Assembly (NCBI RefSeq): GCF_011682145.1
Contig: NZ_WHJH01000003.1
Span: 1 to 64,000 of the forward strand
DNA: 64,000 nucleotides
Source: Massilia mucilaginosa
GTDB taxonomy: Bacteria > Pseudomonadota > Gammaproteobacteria > Burkholderiales > Burkholderiaceae_D
Reading direction: 5' to 3'
Part shown: positions 17,020 to 27,137 of the stretch, one piece after another
How the letters are laid out: each line of letters starts with the position of its first letter
How positions within the stretch are numbered: position 1 is the stretch's first letter
Program-made: the position numbers and the translations under genes
Notes under the pieces: generated by a model
Databases searched by the model: none
What the model was told of the DNA's origin: nothing
What the model saw: only the letters and a program-made list of their open reading frames with translations

Positions 17020-17288
17020 CCGAAACTACTAAAGTCGCCCTGAAGCGCACCTTGGTCGGTAAAGTGGTTTCCGACAAGATGGACAAGACTGTTACCGTCC
17101 TGATCGAGCGTCACGTCAAGCACCCGCTGTACGGCAAGATCATCATGCGTTCGAACAAGTACCACGCGCATGACGAAACCAACTCGGTCAAGACCGGTGA
17201 TACGGTCGAGATTCAAGAAGGTCGCCCGATCTCGAAGACCAAGGCTTGGACTGTTACGCGTGTCGTGCAAGCGGCGCAGGTAATCTAA
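17016..17288 (+). CDS. rpsQ: Ribosomal protein S17
   Basis: 90 residues, primary 16S binder with the [17 protein letters not shown] beta strand pair. Last gene of the S10-type block. A 470-bp gap with tandem hairpins follows before rplN. Confidence 0.98.
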   Translation: MTETTKVALKRTLVGKVVSDKMDKTVTVLIERHVKHPLYGKIIMRSNKYHAHDETNSVKTGDTVEIQEGRPISKTKAWTVTRVVQAAQVI

Positions 17289-17300
17289 AAGTCTAGCTAG

Positions 17301-17459
17301 TTGCGGGACAGGGCGTGGTTTACCGCTTTCGCCCTGTCCTCAACTGATCAGATTGGTTGCGGGACAGGGCGGGGTTTACCGCTTTCGCCCTGTCCTCAAC
17401 TGATCAGATTGGTTGCGGGACAGGGCGGGGTTTATCGCTTTCGCCCTGTCCTCAACTGA
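17301..17459 (+). repeat. Three tandem 56-bp hairpin repeats between rpsQ and rplN
   Basis: Copies begin at 17301, 17357 and 17413 and are nearly identical; differences are a few single bases. Each carries the perfect inverted repeat GGACAGGGCG-N14-CGCCCTGTCC (17306-17339, 17362-17395, 17418-17451) flanked by GTTG/CAAC, and copies are joined by CTGATCAGATTG. In RNA this gives three identical 10-bp stem-loops in series right after the S10 block. They lack a U-tract. They may act as a transcript 3' end, an RNase or protein docking array, or a processing site separating S10 from spc messages. Confidence 0.9.
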
Positions 17460-17546
17460 CTAGAGCCAGGCAGCAGCAGAAGTACCAGTAGTGCCGGATG
17501 GGGGTGTCGCATTTTTGTGCGGCAGCCAGCTTCCGGATAAAAGTTC

Positions 17547-17575
17547 TTGCGGGCCCGCCAGTATTGTGTGATACT
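17547..17575 (+). promoter_or_regulatory. Candidate spc-operon promoter with overlapping inverted repeat
   Basis: TTGCGG (17547-17552), 17-bp spacer, GATACT (17570-17575), with TGTG before the -10. The inverted repeat GCCCGCCAGTAT (17553-17564) / ATACTAGCGGGC (17571-17582), one mismatch, covers the spacer and the -10. If a protein binds it, it would block the promoter; if transcription comes from rpsQ, it would form a stem-loop. A leader of about 175 nt follows to rplN. Confidence 0.5.
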
Positions 17576-17758
17576 AGCGGGCTTCGTTCATGTAACGCCG
17601 CATTTATCAGTCACCCCGGTGGCAGCGGCCTGCAACGAAAGTTTTTGGAAAGTCCATCACCCAATCAATCGACCCAGCAGGGGAGGTTGGCGGGACCAAG
17701 ACTGACCGCAGGCCCACATTGTGGGGATTCTTCGGCTTAAGTTGGGAAAGAGAATACT

Positions 17759-18127
17759 ATGATTCAAACTGAAAGCCGGCTCGAAGTAGCCGACAATACC
17801 GGTGCCAAGGAAGTCATGTGCATCAAGGTATTGGGCGGTTCCAAGCGCCGTTATGCTGGCATTGGCGACGTGATCAAAGTAACCGTCAAGGTTGCTGCGC
17901 CACGCGGCCGTGTCAAAAAAGGTGAAATTTATAACGCTGTGGTTGTGCGTACCGCTAAAGGTGTGCGCCGCCAAGACGGCTCCCTGGTGAAGTTCGACGG
18001 CAATGCTGCTGTTTTGCTCAACGCCAAGCTCGAGCCGATCGGTACCCGTATTTTTGGACCAGTCACGCGCGAACTGCGCACTGAAAAGTTCATGAAGATC
18101 GTGTCCCTGGCACCTGAAGTCCTGTAA
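17759..18127 (+). CDS. rplN: Ribosomal protein L14
   Basis: 122 residues, starting [18 protein letters not shown]. Forms bridge B8 to 16S rRNA and is the ribosomal contact of RsfS silencing factor. First gene of the spc block, behind its own candidate promoter and a long leader. Confidence 0.98.
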   Translation: MIQTESRLEVADNTGAKEVMCIKVLGGSKRRYAGIGDVIKVTVKVAAPRGRVKKGEIYNAVVVRTAKGVRRQDGSLVKFDGNAAVLLNAKLEPIGTRIFGPVTRELRTEKFMKIVSLAPEVL

Positions 18128-18136
18128 GGAGTCGTA

Positions 18137-18451
18137 ATGGATAAGATTCGTAAAAACGACGAAGTCATCGTTCTGACCGGGAAAGACAAGGGCAAACGCG
18201 GTGTTGTTCAGCAACGTATCGATGCTGAGCATGTCGTGGTTGAAGGCGTCAACGTCGCTAAAAAAGCGACCAAGCCGAACCCAATGACCGGTGTAACTGG
18301 TGGTATCGTCGACAAGACAATGCCGATTCACGTGTCCAACGTTGCATTGTTCAATGCAGCGACTGGCAAGGCAGACCGCGTGGGCTTCAAAGACGTAGAC
18401 GGCAAGAAAGTCCGCGTTTTCAAGTCCTCCGGCGAAGTAGTGAAGGTTTAA
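18137..18451 (+). CDS. rplX: Ribosomal protein L24
   Basis: 104 residues with a KOW motif, [18 protein letters not shown]. An early 23S assembly initiator. Spaced 9 bp after rplN. Confidence 0.98.
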   Translation: MDKIRKNDEVIVLTGKDKGKRGVVQQRIDAEHVVVEGVNVAKKATKPNPMTGVTGGIVDKTMPIHVSNVALFNAATGKADRVGFKDVDGKKVRVFKSSGEVVKV

Positions 18452-18457
18452 GACATC

Positions 18458-18997
18458 ATGGCCCGTCTCCAAGCATTTTATAAAGATAAGGTCGTTGCCG
18501 ACCTGGTCGCCAAATTTGGCTACAAATCGGCAATGGAAGTCCCGCGCCTGACCAAGATCACCCTGAACATGGGTGTTGGTGAAGCCATCGCCGACAAGAA
18601 GGTTCTCGAGCACGCTGTCGCCGACCTGACCAAGATCGCCGGCCAGAAGCCAGTGACCACCAAGTCGCGCAAAGCGATCGCGGGTTTCAAAATCCGTGAA
18701 GGCTATCCAATCGGTACCATGGTCACCCTGCGCGGTGCCCGTATGTACGAATTCCTGGATCGCTTCATCACCGTGGCCCTGCCGCGCGTGCGTGACTTCC
18801 GTGGCGTCAATGGCCGTTCGTTCGATGGCCGTGGCAACTACAACATCGGTGTCAAGGAACAGATCATTTTCCCTGAAATCGAGTACGACAAGATTGACGC
18901 GTTGCGCGGTATGAATATCAGCATCACGACAACCGCCAAGACCGACGACGAAGCGAAAGCTCTGCTCGCCGCCTTTAAATTTCCGTTCAGAAACTGA
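18458..18997 (+). CDS. rplE: Ribosomal protein L5
   Basis: 179 residues, starting [15 protein letters not shown]. Binds 5S rRNA with L18 and contacts the P-site t[22 protein letters not shown]-like region present (here [13 protein letters not shown]). Confidence 0.98.
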   Translation: MARLQAFYKDKVVADLVAKFGYKSAMEVPRLTKITLNMGVGEAIADKKVLEHAVADLTKIAGQKPVTTKSRKAIAGFKIREGYPIGTMVTLRGARMYEFLDRFITVALPRVRDFRGVNGRSFDGRGNYNIGVKEQIIFPEIEYDKIDALRGMNISITTTAKTDDEAKALLAAFKFPFRN

Positions 18998-19001
18998 GAT
19001 C

Positions 19002-19307
19002 ATGGCAAAACTAGCACTGATTAACCGCGAACAGAAGCGTGCAGACCTGGTGGAGAAATTCGCCCCGAAGCGTGCCGCTCTGAAAGCCATCATCGACGAC
19101 CAGTCGAAGTCGGAAGAAGAACGTTATGAAGCCCGTCTGAAGTTGCAGGCTCTGCCGCGCAACTCGGCCCCGACCCGCCAGCGTAACCGCTGCGCCGTGA
19201 CCGGCCGTCCACGTGGCACATTCCGTAAATTCGGTCTGGCCCGTATCAAGCTCCGTGAATTTGCCATGCGTGGTGAGATTCCGGGTATGACTAAAGCAAG
19301 CTGGTAA
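19002..19307 (+). CDS. rpsN: Ribosomal protein S14, zinc-independent form
   Basis: 101 residues, the long form. It lacks the CxxC pairs of the zinc-binding type and has a single cysteine in [11 protein letters not shown], so needs no zinc. Ends [11 protein letters not shown] as in other proteobacteria. Confidence 0.98.
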   Translation: MAKLALINREQKRADLVEKFAPKRAALKAIIDDQSKSEEERYEARLKLQALPRNSAPTRQRNRCAVTGRPRGTFRKFGLARIKLREFAMRGEIPGMTKASW

Positions 19308-19321
19308 TAGGAGAATAAGCA

Positions 19322-19717
19322 ATGAGTATGAGCGATCCTATCGCCGATATGCTGACCCGCATTCGCAACGCACAAGGTGTTCAAAAGACGACCGTGGCCA
19401 TGCCATCGTCGAAAGTTAAAGTAGCGATTGCTGTCGTCCTCAAGGACGAGGGTTACATTGAAGATTTCGCCGTCACCGCAGCTGGTGGCAAGGCGGAACT
19501 GAAGATCGGTTTGAAGTATTACGTTGGCCGTCCGGTCATCGAGCGTTTAGAGCGTGTGTCCCGTCCGGGCCTGCGCGTCTACAAAGGCAAAGATGACATC
19601 CCTACCGTGATGAATGGCCTGGGTGTGGCGATCGTGTCGACCCCGCAAGGCGTCATGACGGACCGCAAAGCACGCGCCACCGGTGTCGGCGGCGAAGTTA
19701 TTTGCTACGTGGCTTAA
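19322..19717 (+). CDS. rpsH: Ribosomal protein S8
   Basis: 131 residues starting [16 protein letters not shown]. Binds 16S helix 21 and, in enteric bacteria, represses the spc operon at rplE. Ends in the conserved [14 protein letters not shown]. Confidence 0.98.
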   Translation: MSMSDPIADMLTRIRNAQGVQKTTVAMPSSKVKVAIAVVLKDEGYIEDFAVTAAGGKAELKIGLKYYVGRPVIERLERVSRPGLRVYKGKDDIPTVMNGLGVAIVSTPQGVMTDRKARATGVGGEVICYVA

Positions 19718-19729
19718 GGAGTATCGACA

Positions 19730-20263
19730 ATGTCCCGAGTAGCTAAAATGCCGATCGCTGTCCCAGCTGGCGCCGATGTGGCGATCACTGCAGCAGCGAT
19801 CACCGTCAAGGGCCCGTTGGGCACCATGACCCAGGCCCTGAACGGCCTGGTAAAAGTAGAAAACAAAGATGGCACGCTGAGCTTCGACGTCGTCGACGAC
19901 AGCCGTGAGTCGAACGCGATGTCCGGCACCTTGCGTGCCCTGGTCAACAATATGGTGACCGGCGTGACCAAAGGCTTCGAGAAGAAGCTGTCCCTGGTGG
20001 GCGTGGGCTACAAAGCCCAGGCCGCCGGCGACAAGCTCAATCTGTCGCTGGGTTTCTCGCACCCTGTTGTGCACTCGATGCCAGCAGGCGTGACTTGCGC
20101 CACCCCAACCCCGACCGAAATCATCATCAAGGGTATCGATCGTCAACAGGTTGGTCAGGTCGCTGCAGAAGTGCGCGCTTACCGCTCCCCTGAGCCTTAC
20201 AAAGGCAAGGGCGTCCGCTATGTGGACGAAGTGGTTAAGCTTAAAGAAACCAAGAAGAAATAA
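19730..20263 (+). CDS. rplF: Ribosomal protein L6
   Basis: 177 residues, two-domain L6 beginning [28 protein letters not shown] near the C-terminus is the conserved signature. Lies at the GTPase-associated region. Confidence 0.98.
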   Translation: MSRVAKMPIAVPAGADVAITAAAITVKGPLGTMTQALNGLVKVENKDGTLSFDVVDDSRESNAMSGTLRALVNNMVTGVTKGFEKKLSLVGVGYKAQAAGDKLNLSLGFSHPVVHSMPAGVTCATPTPTEIIIKGIDRQQVGQVAAEVRAYRSPEPYKGKGVRYVDEVVKLKETKKK

Positions 20264-20274
20264 TAGGGCTGACC

Positions 20275-20637
20275 ATGGACAAGAAAGAATCACGTCTGCG
20301 TCGTGGACGCCAGACCCGCATCAAGATCGCGGAACTGAAAGTAAATCGTCTGTCGGTACATCGTACCAACCAGCACATTTACGCCAACCTGATCAGCCCG
20401 GACGCGAAAATCCTGGTCTCGGCGTCCACCGCCGAAGCCGAAGTTCGCGCCGAGCTGGCAGGCAAGTCCGGCAAGGGTGGCAATGCCGCCGCTGCCGCCT
20501 TGATTGGCAAGCGCGTCGCCGAGAAAGCACTGAAAGCAGGGATTACCGAAGTTGCGTTCGACCGCTCCGGTTTCCGTTACCACGGCCGTGTGAAGGCGTT
20601 GGCAGAAGCCGCGCGTGAAGCCGGTCTGAAGTTCTAA
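20275..20637 (+). CDS. rplR: Ribosomal protein L18
   Basis: 120 residues, 5S rRNA binder; [14 protein letters not shown] and the [20 protein letters not shown] ending are typical. Confidence 0.98.
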   Translation: MDKKESRLRRGRQTRIKIAELKVNRLSVHRTNQHIYANLISPDAKILVSASTAEAEVRAELAGKSGKGGNAAAAALIGKRVAEKALKAGITEVAFDRSGFRYHGRVKALAEAAREAGLKF

Positions 20638-20649
20638 GGAAGAATCGTC

Positions 20650-21168
20650 ATGGCAAAAATGCAAGCGAAAATGCAAAGCGACAAGCCGGATGATGGCATG
20701 CGCGAAAAGATGATCGCGATCAACCGCGTGACCAAAGTGGTCAAGGGTGGTCGTATCATGGGTTTTGCAGCACTGACCGTTGTGGGCGACGGCGATGGCC
20801 GTATCGGCATGGGCAAGGGCAAATCGAAAGAAGTGCCAGTTGGCGTGCAGAAGGCAATGGAAGAAGCCCGTCGTAACCTGATCAAGGTTCCTCTGAAGAA
20901 CGGTACTTTGCACCACACAGTTACCGGCCGTCACGGCGCATCGAAAGTAATGATGATGCCAGCCAAGCCAGGTACCGGCGTGATCGCGGGTGGCGCCATG
21001 CGCGCTATCTTCGAAGTAATGGGCGTAACCGATGTCGTGGCGAAATCCACGGGCTCGTCGAACCCTTACAACCTGGTCCGCGCTACCCTGGACGGTCTGT
21101 CGAAAATGAGTACTGCAAGCGACATCGCCGCCAAGCGCGGCAAGTCGGTTGAAGACATTCTGGCTTAA
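20650..21168 (+). CDS. rpsE: Ribosomal protein S5
   Basis: 172 residues. The double-stranded-RNA-binding type N-terminal region with [19 protein letters not shown] and [14 protein letters not shown] is intact. Affects decoding accuracy and mRNA entry with S3 and S4. Confidence 0.98.
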   Translation: MAKMQAKMQSDKPDDGMREKMIAINRVTKVVKGGRIMGFAALTVVGDGDGRIGMGKGKSKEVPVGVQKAMEEARRNLIKVPLKNGTLHHTVTGRHGASKVMMMPAKPGTGVIAGGAMRAIFEVMGVTDVVAKSTGSSNPYNLVRATLDGLSKMSTASDIAAKRGKSVEDILA

Positions 21169-21178
21169 GGCGGACAAA

Positions 21179-21367
21179 ATGACACAAGCTACCAAAACAG
21201 TCAAAGTTCAGTTGGTCATGGGCCTGATCGGCACGCGCGAATCGCATCGCGCCACCGTTCGCGGTCTGGGTCTGCGTCGCGTCAACTCGGTTTCCGAGCT
21301 GGAAGACACCCCTTCGGTGCGCGGCATGATCAACAAAGTTTCGTACCTCGTTAAAGTTGTTTCGTAA
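21179..21367 (+). CDS. rpmD: Ribosomal protein L30
   Basis: 62 residues from the ATG at 21179 ([18 protein letters not shown]). An in-frame ATG at 21149 would overlap rpsE by 20 bp and add 10 residues absent from the family. [15 protein letters not shown] is the family signature. Confidence 0.97.
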   Translation: MTQATKTVKVQLVMGLIGTRESHRATVRGLGLRRVNSVSELEDTPSVRGMINKVSYLVKVVS

Positions 21368-21395
21368 GCCTTCGGGCTTATGAACGGAGAAAACA

Positions 21396-21827
21396 ATGGA
21401 ATTGAATACAATTCAACCAGCTGAAGGCGCCAAGCATTACAAGCGCCGCGTAGGCCGTGGTATTGGTTCGGGCATCGGTAAAACCGCTGGCCGTGGCCAC
21501 AAAGGTCAGAAGTCGCGTTCGGGCGGTTTCCACAAGGTCGGCTTCGAAGGCGGTCAGATGCCTCTGCAGCGCCGTTTGCCTAAGCGTGGTTTCAAATCGC
21601 TGAACGCAACGTTCAAGGCTGAAGTGCGTCTGTCCGACTTGAACAACCTGGCGGTCGGCGATGTCGACATCCTGGTGCTCAAGCAAGCAGGCGTTCTGCA
21701 AGTGCTGGCGCGCGATGTGCGCGTGATCCTGTCCGGCGAGATCACCAAAGCGGTGAACCTCAAGGGCTTGAAAGTAACGGCAGGCGCGAAAGCGGCCATC
21801 GAAGCAGCTGGCGGCACGGTAGCGTAA
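21396..21827 (+). CDS. rplO: Ribosomal protein L15
   Basis: 143 residues, starting [18 protein letters not shown], with the Gly-rich [21 protein letters not shown] segment. Late large-subunit assembly protein. Followed 32 bp later by secY. Confidence 0.98.
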   Translation: MELNTIQPAEGAKHYKRRVGRGIGSGIGKTAGRGHKGQKSRSGGFHKVGFEGGQMPLQRRLPKRGFKSLNATFKAEVRLSDLNNLAVGDVDILVLKQAGVLQVLARDVRVILSGEITKAVNLKGLKVTAGAKAAIEAAGGTVA

Positions 21828-21859
21828 GTTGCAGGCTAACAGCTTGATCGGAGCATAAA

Positions 21860-23194
21860 TTGGCGACTAATTCACAACTTGGTAAAAGTGCGGCAGCCGG
21901 TTTCCCATGGAGTCGGCTCTGGTTTTTGCTTGGCGCGTTGGTCGTGTATCGTCTGGGTACCCATATCCCTGTTCCAGGGATTAACCCGGATGTACTGGCT
22001 GAGACGTTCAGCAGGAATCAAGGCGGCATCCTGGGCATGTTCAACATGTTCTCGGGTGGCGCGCTGGAGCGTGCAGCAGTCTTCGCTCTCGGTATTACGC
22101 CGTACATTTCGGCTTCGATCATCATGCAGCTGGCCGGCCTCGCAATTCCGGCCGTCGAGGCATTGAAGAAAGAAGGCGAGTCCGGACGCCGCAAGATCAC
22201 CCAGTACACGCGCTACTTCACGGTCGTGCTGGCACTGGTGCAGGCAACCTTCATCGCCGTCGGCCTCGAAGCATTGCCGGGCCTGGTGATCGATCCTGGC
22301 ATGGCCTTCCGTTTCGTGGCGGTTGTTTCGCTGCTGACCGGTACCATGTTCCTGATGTGGCTGGGCGAGCAGATTACCGAGCGTGGCCTGGGCAACGGCA
22401 TTTCGATCATTATCTTTGCGGGTATTGCCGCTGGTTTGCCATCGGCGCTGAGTAGCTTGTTCTCGCTCGTGTCGAACGGTGCCATCAGCAGCCTGTCGGC
22501 GATTTTCATCATCCTGCTGGTCGGATTCGTTACTTTTGGTGTGGTATTTGTCGAACGTGGCCAGCGCAAGATCCTGGTCAACTATGCGAAGCGCCAGGTT
22601 GGCAACAAAGTCATGGGTGGTCAGACCAGCCATTTGCCTTTGAAGCTGAACATGGCCGGCGTGATCCCGCCGATCTTCGCATCGTCGATCATCTTGTTCC
22701 CGGCCACCATCGTGGACTGGTTCACGAAAGGCAAAGATTCCAGCACACCGGTAGTCGGTTTCCTGAAAGACTTGGCAGCATCGATGGGGCCAGGCGAGCC
22801 TATCCATGCTCTGTTGTATGCAGTGGCAATCGTGTTTTTCTGTTTCTTCTATACGGCGCTGGTCTTTAACAGCAAGGAAACAGCGGATAACCTGAAGAAG
22901 AGCGGTGCCTTCGTGCCGGGGATTCGTCCCGGCGACCAGACGGCGCGTTATATCGACAAGATCCTGATGCGCTTGACACTGGCCGGAGCGGTGTACATCA
23001 CTTTAGTGTGCTTGTTGCCGGAATTTATGCAGGCCCGTTGGAAAGTGCCATTCTATTTTGGCGGTACTTCCCTGTTGATTATTGTGGTTGTCACCATGGA
23101 CTTCATGGCTCAAGTACAAAACTACGTCATGTCGCAGCAATATGAATCGCTGCTGCGCAAGGCAAATTTCAAGGGCGGAATTCCGACGCGCTAA
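21860..23194 (+). CDS. secY: Preprotein translocase channel SecY
   Basis: 444 residues with ten predictable membrane segments, the channel of the SecYEG translocon. Visible marks: plug/TM2 region [33 protein letters not shown] and the ribosome-binding loop [21 protein letters not shown]. The start is TTG at 21860 with GGAG upstream, giving [13 protein letters not shown] rare start codon would keep channel synthesis below that of the ribosomal proteins before it. Confidence 0.97.
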   Translation: MATNSQLGKSAAAGFPWSRLWFLLGALVVYRLGTHIPVPGINPDVLAETFSRNQGGILGMFNMFSGGALERAAVFALGITPYISASIIMQLAGLAIPAVEALKKEGESGRRKITQYTRYFTVVLALVQATFIAVGLEALPGLVIDPGMAFRFVAVVSLLTGTMFLMWLGEQITERGLGNGISIIIFAGIAAGLPSALSSLFSLVSNGAISSLSAIFIILLVGFVTFGVVFVERGQRKILVNYAKRQVGNKVMGGQTSHLPLKLNMAGVIPPIFASSIILFPATIVDWFTKGKDSSTPVVGFLKDLAASMGPGEPIHALLYAVAIVFFCFFYTALVFNSKETADNLKKSGAFVPGIRPGDQTARYIDKILMRLTLAGAVYITLVCLLPEFMQARWKVPFYFGGTSLLIIVVVTMDFMAQVQNYVMSQQYESLLRKANFKGGIPTR

Positions 23195-23230
23195 CCGGCG
23201 GTTACCGCGAACCAGGAGTGTACAGACCGA

Positions 23231-23449
23231 ATGGCAAAAGACGACGTCATACAAATGCAGGGCGAGATTCTTGAGAATCTCCCTAATGCAACGTTTCGAG
23301 TAAAGCTGGAAAACGGGCACGTGGTGCTCGGACACATTTCGGGTAAAATGCGGATGAACTACATCCGCATCCTGCCCGGCGACAAAGTCACGGTGGAGTT
23401 GACGCCGTATGACTTGAGCCGGGCCCGCATTGTGTTCCGGACCAAGTAA
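23231..23449 (+). CDS. infA: Translation initiation factor IF-1
   Basis: 72 residues, one S1/OB-fold domain: [19 protein letters not shown] to [18 protein letters not shown]. Occupies the A site during initiation. It lies between secY and rpmJ, the arrangement seen in many betaproteobacteria and firmicutes but not in E. coli. Confidence 0.98.
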   Translation: MAKDDVIQMQGEILENLPNATFRVKLENGHVVLGHISGKMRMNYIRILPGDKVTVELTPYDLSRARIVFRTK

Positions 23450-23486
23450 ATTTAAGTAATCAATCCGAACATAAGAGAGTGCAAAT

Positions 23487-23600
23487 ATGAAAGTTCTCGC
23501 ATCAGTCAAGCGGATCTGCCGCAACTGCAAGATCATCAAGCGCAAAGGCGTCGTCCGCGTAATCTGCGTGGAACCGCGTCACAAGCAGCGTCAAGGTTAA
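23487..23600 (+). CDS. rpmJ: Ribosomal protein L36, zinc-ribbon form
   Basis: 37 residues: [20 protein letters not shown] and on to KQRQG. The CRNC pair, a third cysteine in VICVEPRH and a following histidine give the zinc-binding (C+) form. It has ribosome binding site AGAG and sits between infA and rpsM, its usual place. Confidence 0.97.
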   Translation: MKVLASVKRICRNCKIIKRKGVVRVICVEPRHKQRQG

Positions 23601-23628
23601 TTTAACGTTATTTATTGAGGAATAACGA

Positions 23629-23994
23629 ATGGCACGTATTGCAGGGGTTAATATCCCCAATCATCAGCACACCGTAATCGGCCTCACGGCTATCTACGGT
23701 GTTGGCCGCCCACGCGCACAGAAGATCTGCGCTGAAACGGGTGTTGCGACCAACAAAAAGGTCAAGGACCTGGACGACAGCGAACTGGAAAAACTGCGTG
23801 ATGCCGTCGGCACTTTCGTAGTCGAAGGCGATCTGCGTCGTGAACTGTCCATGAACATCAAGCGTTTGATGGATCTGGGCTGCTACCGCGGTATGCGTCA
23901 CCGTAAGGGTCTGCCTTGCCGCGGCCAGCGTACACGCACCAATGCCCGTACTCGCAAGGGTCCGCGCAAGGCCGCACAATCGCTTAAGAAATAA
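23629..23994 (+). CDS. rpsM: Ribosomal protein S13
   Basis: 121 residues starting [18 protein letters not shown], with the [22 protein letters not shown] tail region that contacts P-site tRNA. First gene of the alpha block. Confidence 0.98.
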   Translation: MARIAGVNIPNHQHTVIGLTAIYGVGRPRAQKICAETGVATNKKVKDLDDSELEKLRDAVGTFVVEGDLRRELSMNIKRLMDLGCYRGMRHRKGLPCRGQRTRTNARTRKGPRKAAQSLKK

Positions 23995-24006
23995 TAGGAC
24001 AACACC

Positions 24007-24411
24007 ATGGCTAAGCAACAAAGCAGCGCCGCAGCAGCGCGCGTTCGCAAAAAAGTTAAAAAGAACGTCGCTGAAGGCATCGCACATGTCCACGCATCGT
24101 TCAACAACACCATCATCACGATCACCGATCGCCAGGGCAATGCCCTGTCGTGGGCGACGTCCGGCGGTGCTGGCTTCAAGGGTTCGCGTAAATCGACCCC
24201 GTTCGCAGCGCAGGTTGCGGCAGAAGCAGCAGGCAAGGTCGCTGTCGAATGCGGCGTGAAGAACCTCGAAGTACGTATCAAGGGCCCAGGTCCTGGTCGT
24301 GAATCGGCTGTTCGCGCTTTGAACAACCTGGGTATCAAGATCACCGAAATCCAGGACGTGACGCCAGTGCCGCACAACGGCTGCCGTCCACCAAAGCGTC
24401 GTCGTATCTGA
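24007..24411 (+). CDS. rpsK: Ribosomal protein S11
   Basis: 134 residues; [19 protein letters not shown] and the [17 protein letters not shown] end are highly conserved. Forms the platform at the E site. A 229-bp gap follows before rpsD. Confidence 0.98.
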   Translation: MAKQQSSAAAARVRKKVKKNVAEGIAHVHASFNNTIITITDRQGNALSWATSGGAGFKGSRKSTPFAAQVAAEAAGKVAVECGVKNLEVRIKGPGPGRESAVRALNNLGIKITEIQDVTPVPHNGCRPPKRRRI

Positions 24412-24640
24412 TACGGCCCGCTGGCGACCGGAACCTCGTTTCCGGCCGTTTGTTGTAAATTAGTCGTTGATGATCGCCGGCGCAGTCCCCGAATAGGGTA
24501 TACTGCCCGGCTGTTGTCGCCTGTCGCGGTCTTTTCGCACAGGTTTCTTGTCAGCCACCGTCTGGCGCATTGCGTACGGACTAGCGCCTGGCCAGCATCA
24601 CAGGATGCCGCCGGGGCGTCATTATTCTAAAGGAAACATT

Positions 24641-25264
24641 GTGGCACGTTATATCGGACCTAAAGCAAAACTGTCCCGCCGTGAAGGTACGGACCTGTTC
24701 CTCAAGAGCGCACGTCGCTCGCTCGATTCGAAATGCAAACTGGACGTCAAGCCAGGCCAGCACGGTGTCAAATCCGGTGCTCGTACCTCGGACTACGGCA
24801 ACCAGCTGCGCGAAAAGCAAAAAGTCAAGCGTATGTACGGCGTTCTCGAGCGTCAGTTCCGCCGCTACTTCGCTGAAGCAAACCGTCGCAAGGGCAACAC
24901 CGGCGAAGCGCTGCTGCGTTTGCTGGAAGCGCGTCTCGACAACGTCTGCTACCGCATGGGCTTCGGCTCGACCCGCGCTGAAGCGCGTCAGCTGGTCAGC
25001 CACAAAGCGTTCACCGTCAACGGTAACGTTGTGAACATCGCTTCGTACGCTGTCAAGACCGGCGACGTCATCGCCGTTCGCGAAAAGTCGAAAAAGCAAG
25101 TGCGTATCGTTGAAGCCCTGTCGCTGGCTGAACAAGTTGGTATGCCTAGCTGGGTTTCGGTTGACTCGAAGAAAATGGAAGGCACCTTCCGTTCGTTCCC
25201 AGAGCGTAACGAAATCGCTAACGACGTCAACGAATCGCTGATCGTCGAACTGTATTCGCGTTAA
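24641..25264 (+). CDS. rpsD: Ribosomal protein S4
   Basis: 207 residues from the GTG at 24641, giving [24 protein letters not shown] is the ribosome binding site. A longer frame opens at 24548 but its N-terminal 31 residues are not family-like. Only one cysteine in the N-terminal region, so this is the zinc-free form. The S4 domain (about 95-155, [21 protein letters not shown]) binds 16S rRNA. The 229-bp gap before it contains a TATACT box at 24499-24504 that may belong to an internal promoter. Confidence 0.97.
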   Translation: MARYIGPKAKLSRREGTDLFLKSARRSLDSKCKLDVKPGQHGVKSGARTSDYGNQLREKQKVKRMYGVLERQFRRYFAEANRRKGNTGEALLRLLEARLDNVCYRMGFGSTRAEARQLVSHKAFTVNGNVVNIASYAVKTGDVIAVREKSKKQVRIVEALSLAEQVGMPSWVSVDSKKMEGTFRSFPERNEIANDVNESLIVELYSR

Positions 25265-25275
25265 TACTCGGCTCG

Positions 25276-25301
25276 ATTGCGCGGCTGTCAAGCCGCGCAA
25301 T
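25276..25301. promoter_or_regulatory. Perfect 11-bp hairpin between rpsD and rpoA
   Basis: ATTGCGCGGCT-gtca-AGCCGCGCAAT, 12 bp after the rpsD stop and about 96 bp before rpoA. No U-tract follows. It could be a processing or attenuation point that adjusts RNA polymerase alpha output relative to ribosomal proteins. Confidence 0.45.
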
Positions 25302-25397
25302 GACCCGATTCCCCGCCCGCTCCCTGGAGTGGGCGTTTTCACTAATGCCATCAGCCTTATCGGTGTAATGAGCCGAGGGTATTGAAAAGGACATTTC

Positions 25398-26375
25398 ATG
25401 CAAAACAGTCTGTTGAAGCCACGTATTATCGATGTTGAAACGCTCGGTGCCGGTCACGCCAAAGTCGTGATGGAGCCGTTCGAGCGTGGCTATGGCCACA
25501 CATTGGGTAATGCGTTGCGCCGCGTACTGCTGTCGTCGATGGTCGGCTATGCGCCAACCGAAGTGACGATCGCCGGCGTCGTCCATGAGTATTCGTCGCT
25601 GGACGGCGTGCAAGAAGACGTGGTCGACCTGTTGCTGAACCTGAAGGGCGTGGTCTTCAAAGTCCACAACCGCGATTCCGTCACGCTGACCCTGAAAAAG
25701 GAAGGCGAAGGCGCGATCCTGGCTTCCGACATCGACCTGCCGCATGACGTCGAACTGATCAATCCGGACCACGTGATTGCCCACCTGACCGCTGGCGGCA
25801 AGCTGGACATGCAGATCAAGGTCGAAAAAGGCCGTGGCTATGTGCCGGGCAACGTCCGTCGCCTGTCGGAAGACACCAACAAGACGATCGGCCGCATCAT
25901 TCTGGACGCGTCGTTCTCGCCGGTGCGCCGCGTGTCGTACTTCGTCGAATCGGCCCGCGTCGAACAGCGTACCGACCTCGACAAGCTGGTGATCAACATC
26001 GAAACCAATGGCGTGATCACGCCGGAAGAAGCGATCCGTCAATCGGCGCGCGTCCTGGTCGATCAACTGAACGTGTTCGCGGCGCTGGAAGGCACCGAAG
26101 CGGCTGCCGAAGCGCCTTCGCGCGCACCGCTGGTCGATCCGATCCTGCTGCGTCCGGTCGACGACCTGGAACTGACCGTGCGTTCGGCCAACTGCCTGAA
26201 AGCGGAAAACATCTACTACATCGGCGACCTGATCCAGCGTTCGGAAAACGAACTGCTCAAGACGCCGAACCTGGGCCGCAAGTCCCTGAACGAAATCAAG
26301 GAAGTGCTGGCATCGCGCGGCTTGACCTTGGGCATGAAGCTCGAAAACTGGCCACCAGCCGGCCTCGAGAAGTAA
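25398..26375 (+). CDS. rpoA: RNA polymerase alpha subunit
   Basis: 325 residues. N-terminal dimerisation domain (about 1-230) with [20 protein letters not shown]; flexible linker; C-terminal domain (about 245-325) with [14 protein letters not shown], whose arginine and asparagine contact UP elements and activators, and [14 protein letters not shown]. Between rpsD and rplQ as in other proteobacteria. Confidence 0.98.
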   Translation: MQNSLLKPRIIDVETLGAGHAKVVMEPFERGYGHTLGNALRRVLLSSMVGYAPTEVTIAGVVHEYSSLDGVQEDVVDLLLNLKGVVFKVHNRDSVTLTLKKEGEGAILASDIDLPHDVELINPDHVIAHLTAGGKLDMQIKVEKGRGYVPGNVRRLSEDTNKTIGRIILDASFSPVRRVSYFVESARVEQRTDLDKLVINIETNGVITPEEAIRQSARVLVDQLNVFAALEGTEAAAEAPSRAPLVDPILLRPVDDLELTVRSANCLKAENIYYIGDLIQRSENELLKTPNLGRKSLNEIKEVLASRGLTLGMKLENWPPAGLEK

Positions 26376-26484
26376 TTTGCAGCACCGTCCGGGACAGGGG
26401 TTCCGGGCGTATCAATCCATACCAACCGGCCCGCGCTGAAAGGCGATCGAAGAGCTGGATTTAAACAACTCGAAAGGAATTACC

Positions 26485-26880
26485 ATGCGTCACCGTCACG
26501 GCCTTCGCAAGCTGAATCGTACTTCGTCCCACCGTCTGGCAATGCTGCGCAACATGACCGTTTCCCTGCTGCGTCATGAAGCCATCAAAACCACCGTGCC
26601 AAAAGCCAAGGAACTGCGCCGCGTTGTCGAGCCAATCCTGACGATGGGCAAGACCGACACCCTGGCAAACAAGCGTCTGGCATTCGCCCGCCTGCGCGAC
26701 CGCGAAATGGTGTTGAAGCTGTTCGCCGAACTCGGCCCACGCTACGCAAACCGCAACGGCGGCTACCTGCGTATCCTGAAAATGGGTTTCCGCGTTGGCG
26801 ACAATGCACCAATGGCTTACGTTGAACTGATGGACCGTCCAGAAGTCACCGAAGTTGAAGACGCACCAACCGCTGAGTAA
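26485..26880 (+). CDS. rplQ: Ribosomal protein L17
   Basis: 131 residues starting [17 protein letters not shown]. Last gene of the ribosomal block, followed directly by a strong terminator. Confidence 0.98.
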   Translation: MRHRHGLRKLNRTSSHRLAMLRNMTVSLLRHEAIKTTVPKAKELRRVVEPILTMGKTDTLANKRLAFARLRDREMVLKLFAELGPRYANRNGGYLRILKMGFRVGDNAPMAYVELMDRPEVTEVEDAPTAE

Positions 26881-26890
26881 TCGGCGCGGT

Positions 26891-26927
26891 ACGTAAAAAA
26901 GCCAGGCTTTGCCTGGCTTTTTTTACG
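26891..26927 (+). terminator. Rho-independent terminator after rplQ
   Basis: AAAAAAGCCAGGC-TTT-GCCTGGCTTTTTTTT: GC-rich stem, small loop and a run of eight T. The A-run on the other side would let it work in both directions. It closes the rplC-rplQ block. Confidence 0.93.
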
Positions 26928-27137
26928 TCCGCACGCCGGCGGGAGCCTATGCATCGCCCAAAAAAGCGATGAATGTATGCATTCTAGGTGGAAATATCAC
27001 AAGAAAAAAGCATAACAAGAGATGCTAAATACTTATCCAAAAGTCGGGTATTTACATAAAGATAATACTTTACTGCAAGACTTTGAGCCTCTACACTGTT
27101 GCCTCCCAGAATTTATACATACAAATAGGAGACAACA

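Noticed and set aside
17301-17459. CRISPR array
   Set aside because: There are only three repeats of 56 bp with no unique spacers; the whole unit is repeated. Tandem hairpin duplication explains it.
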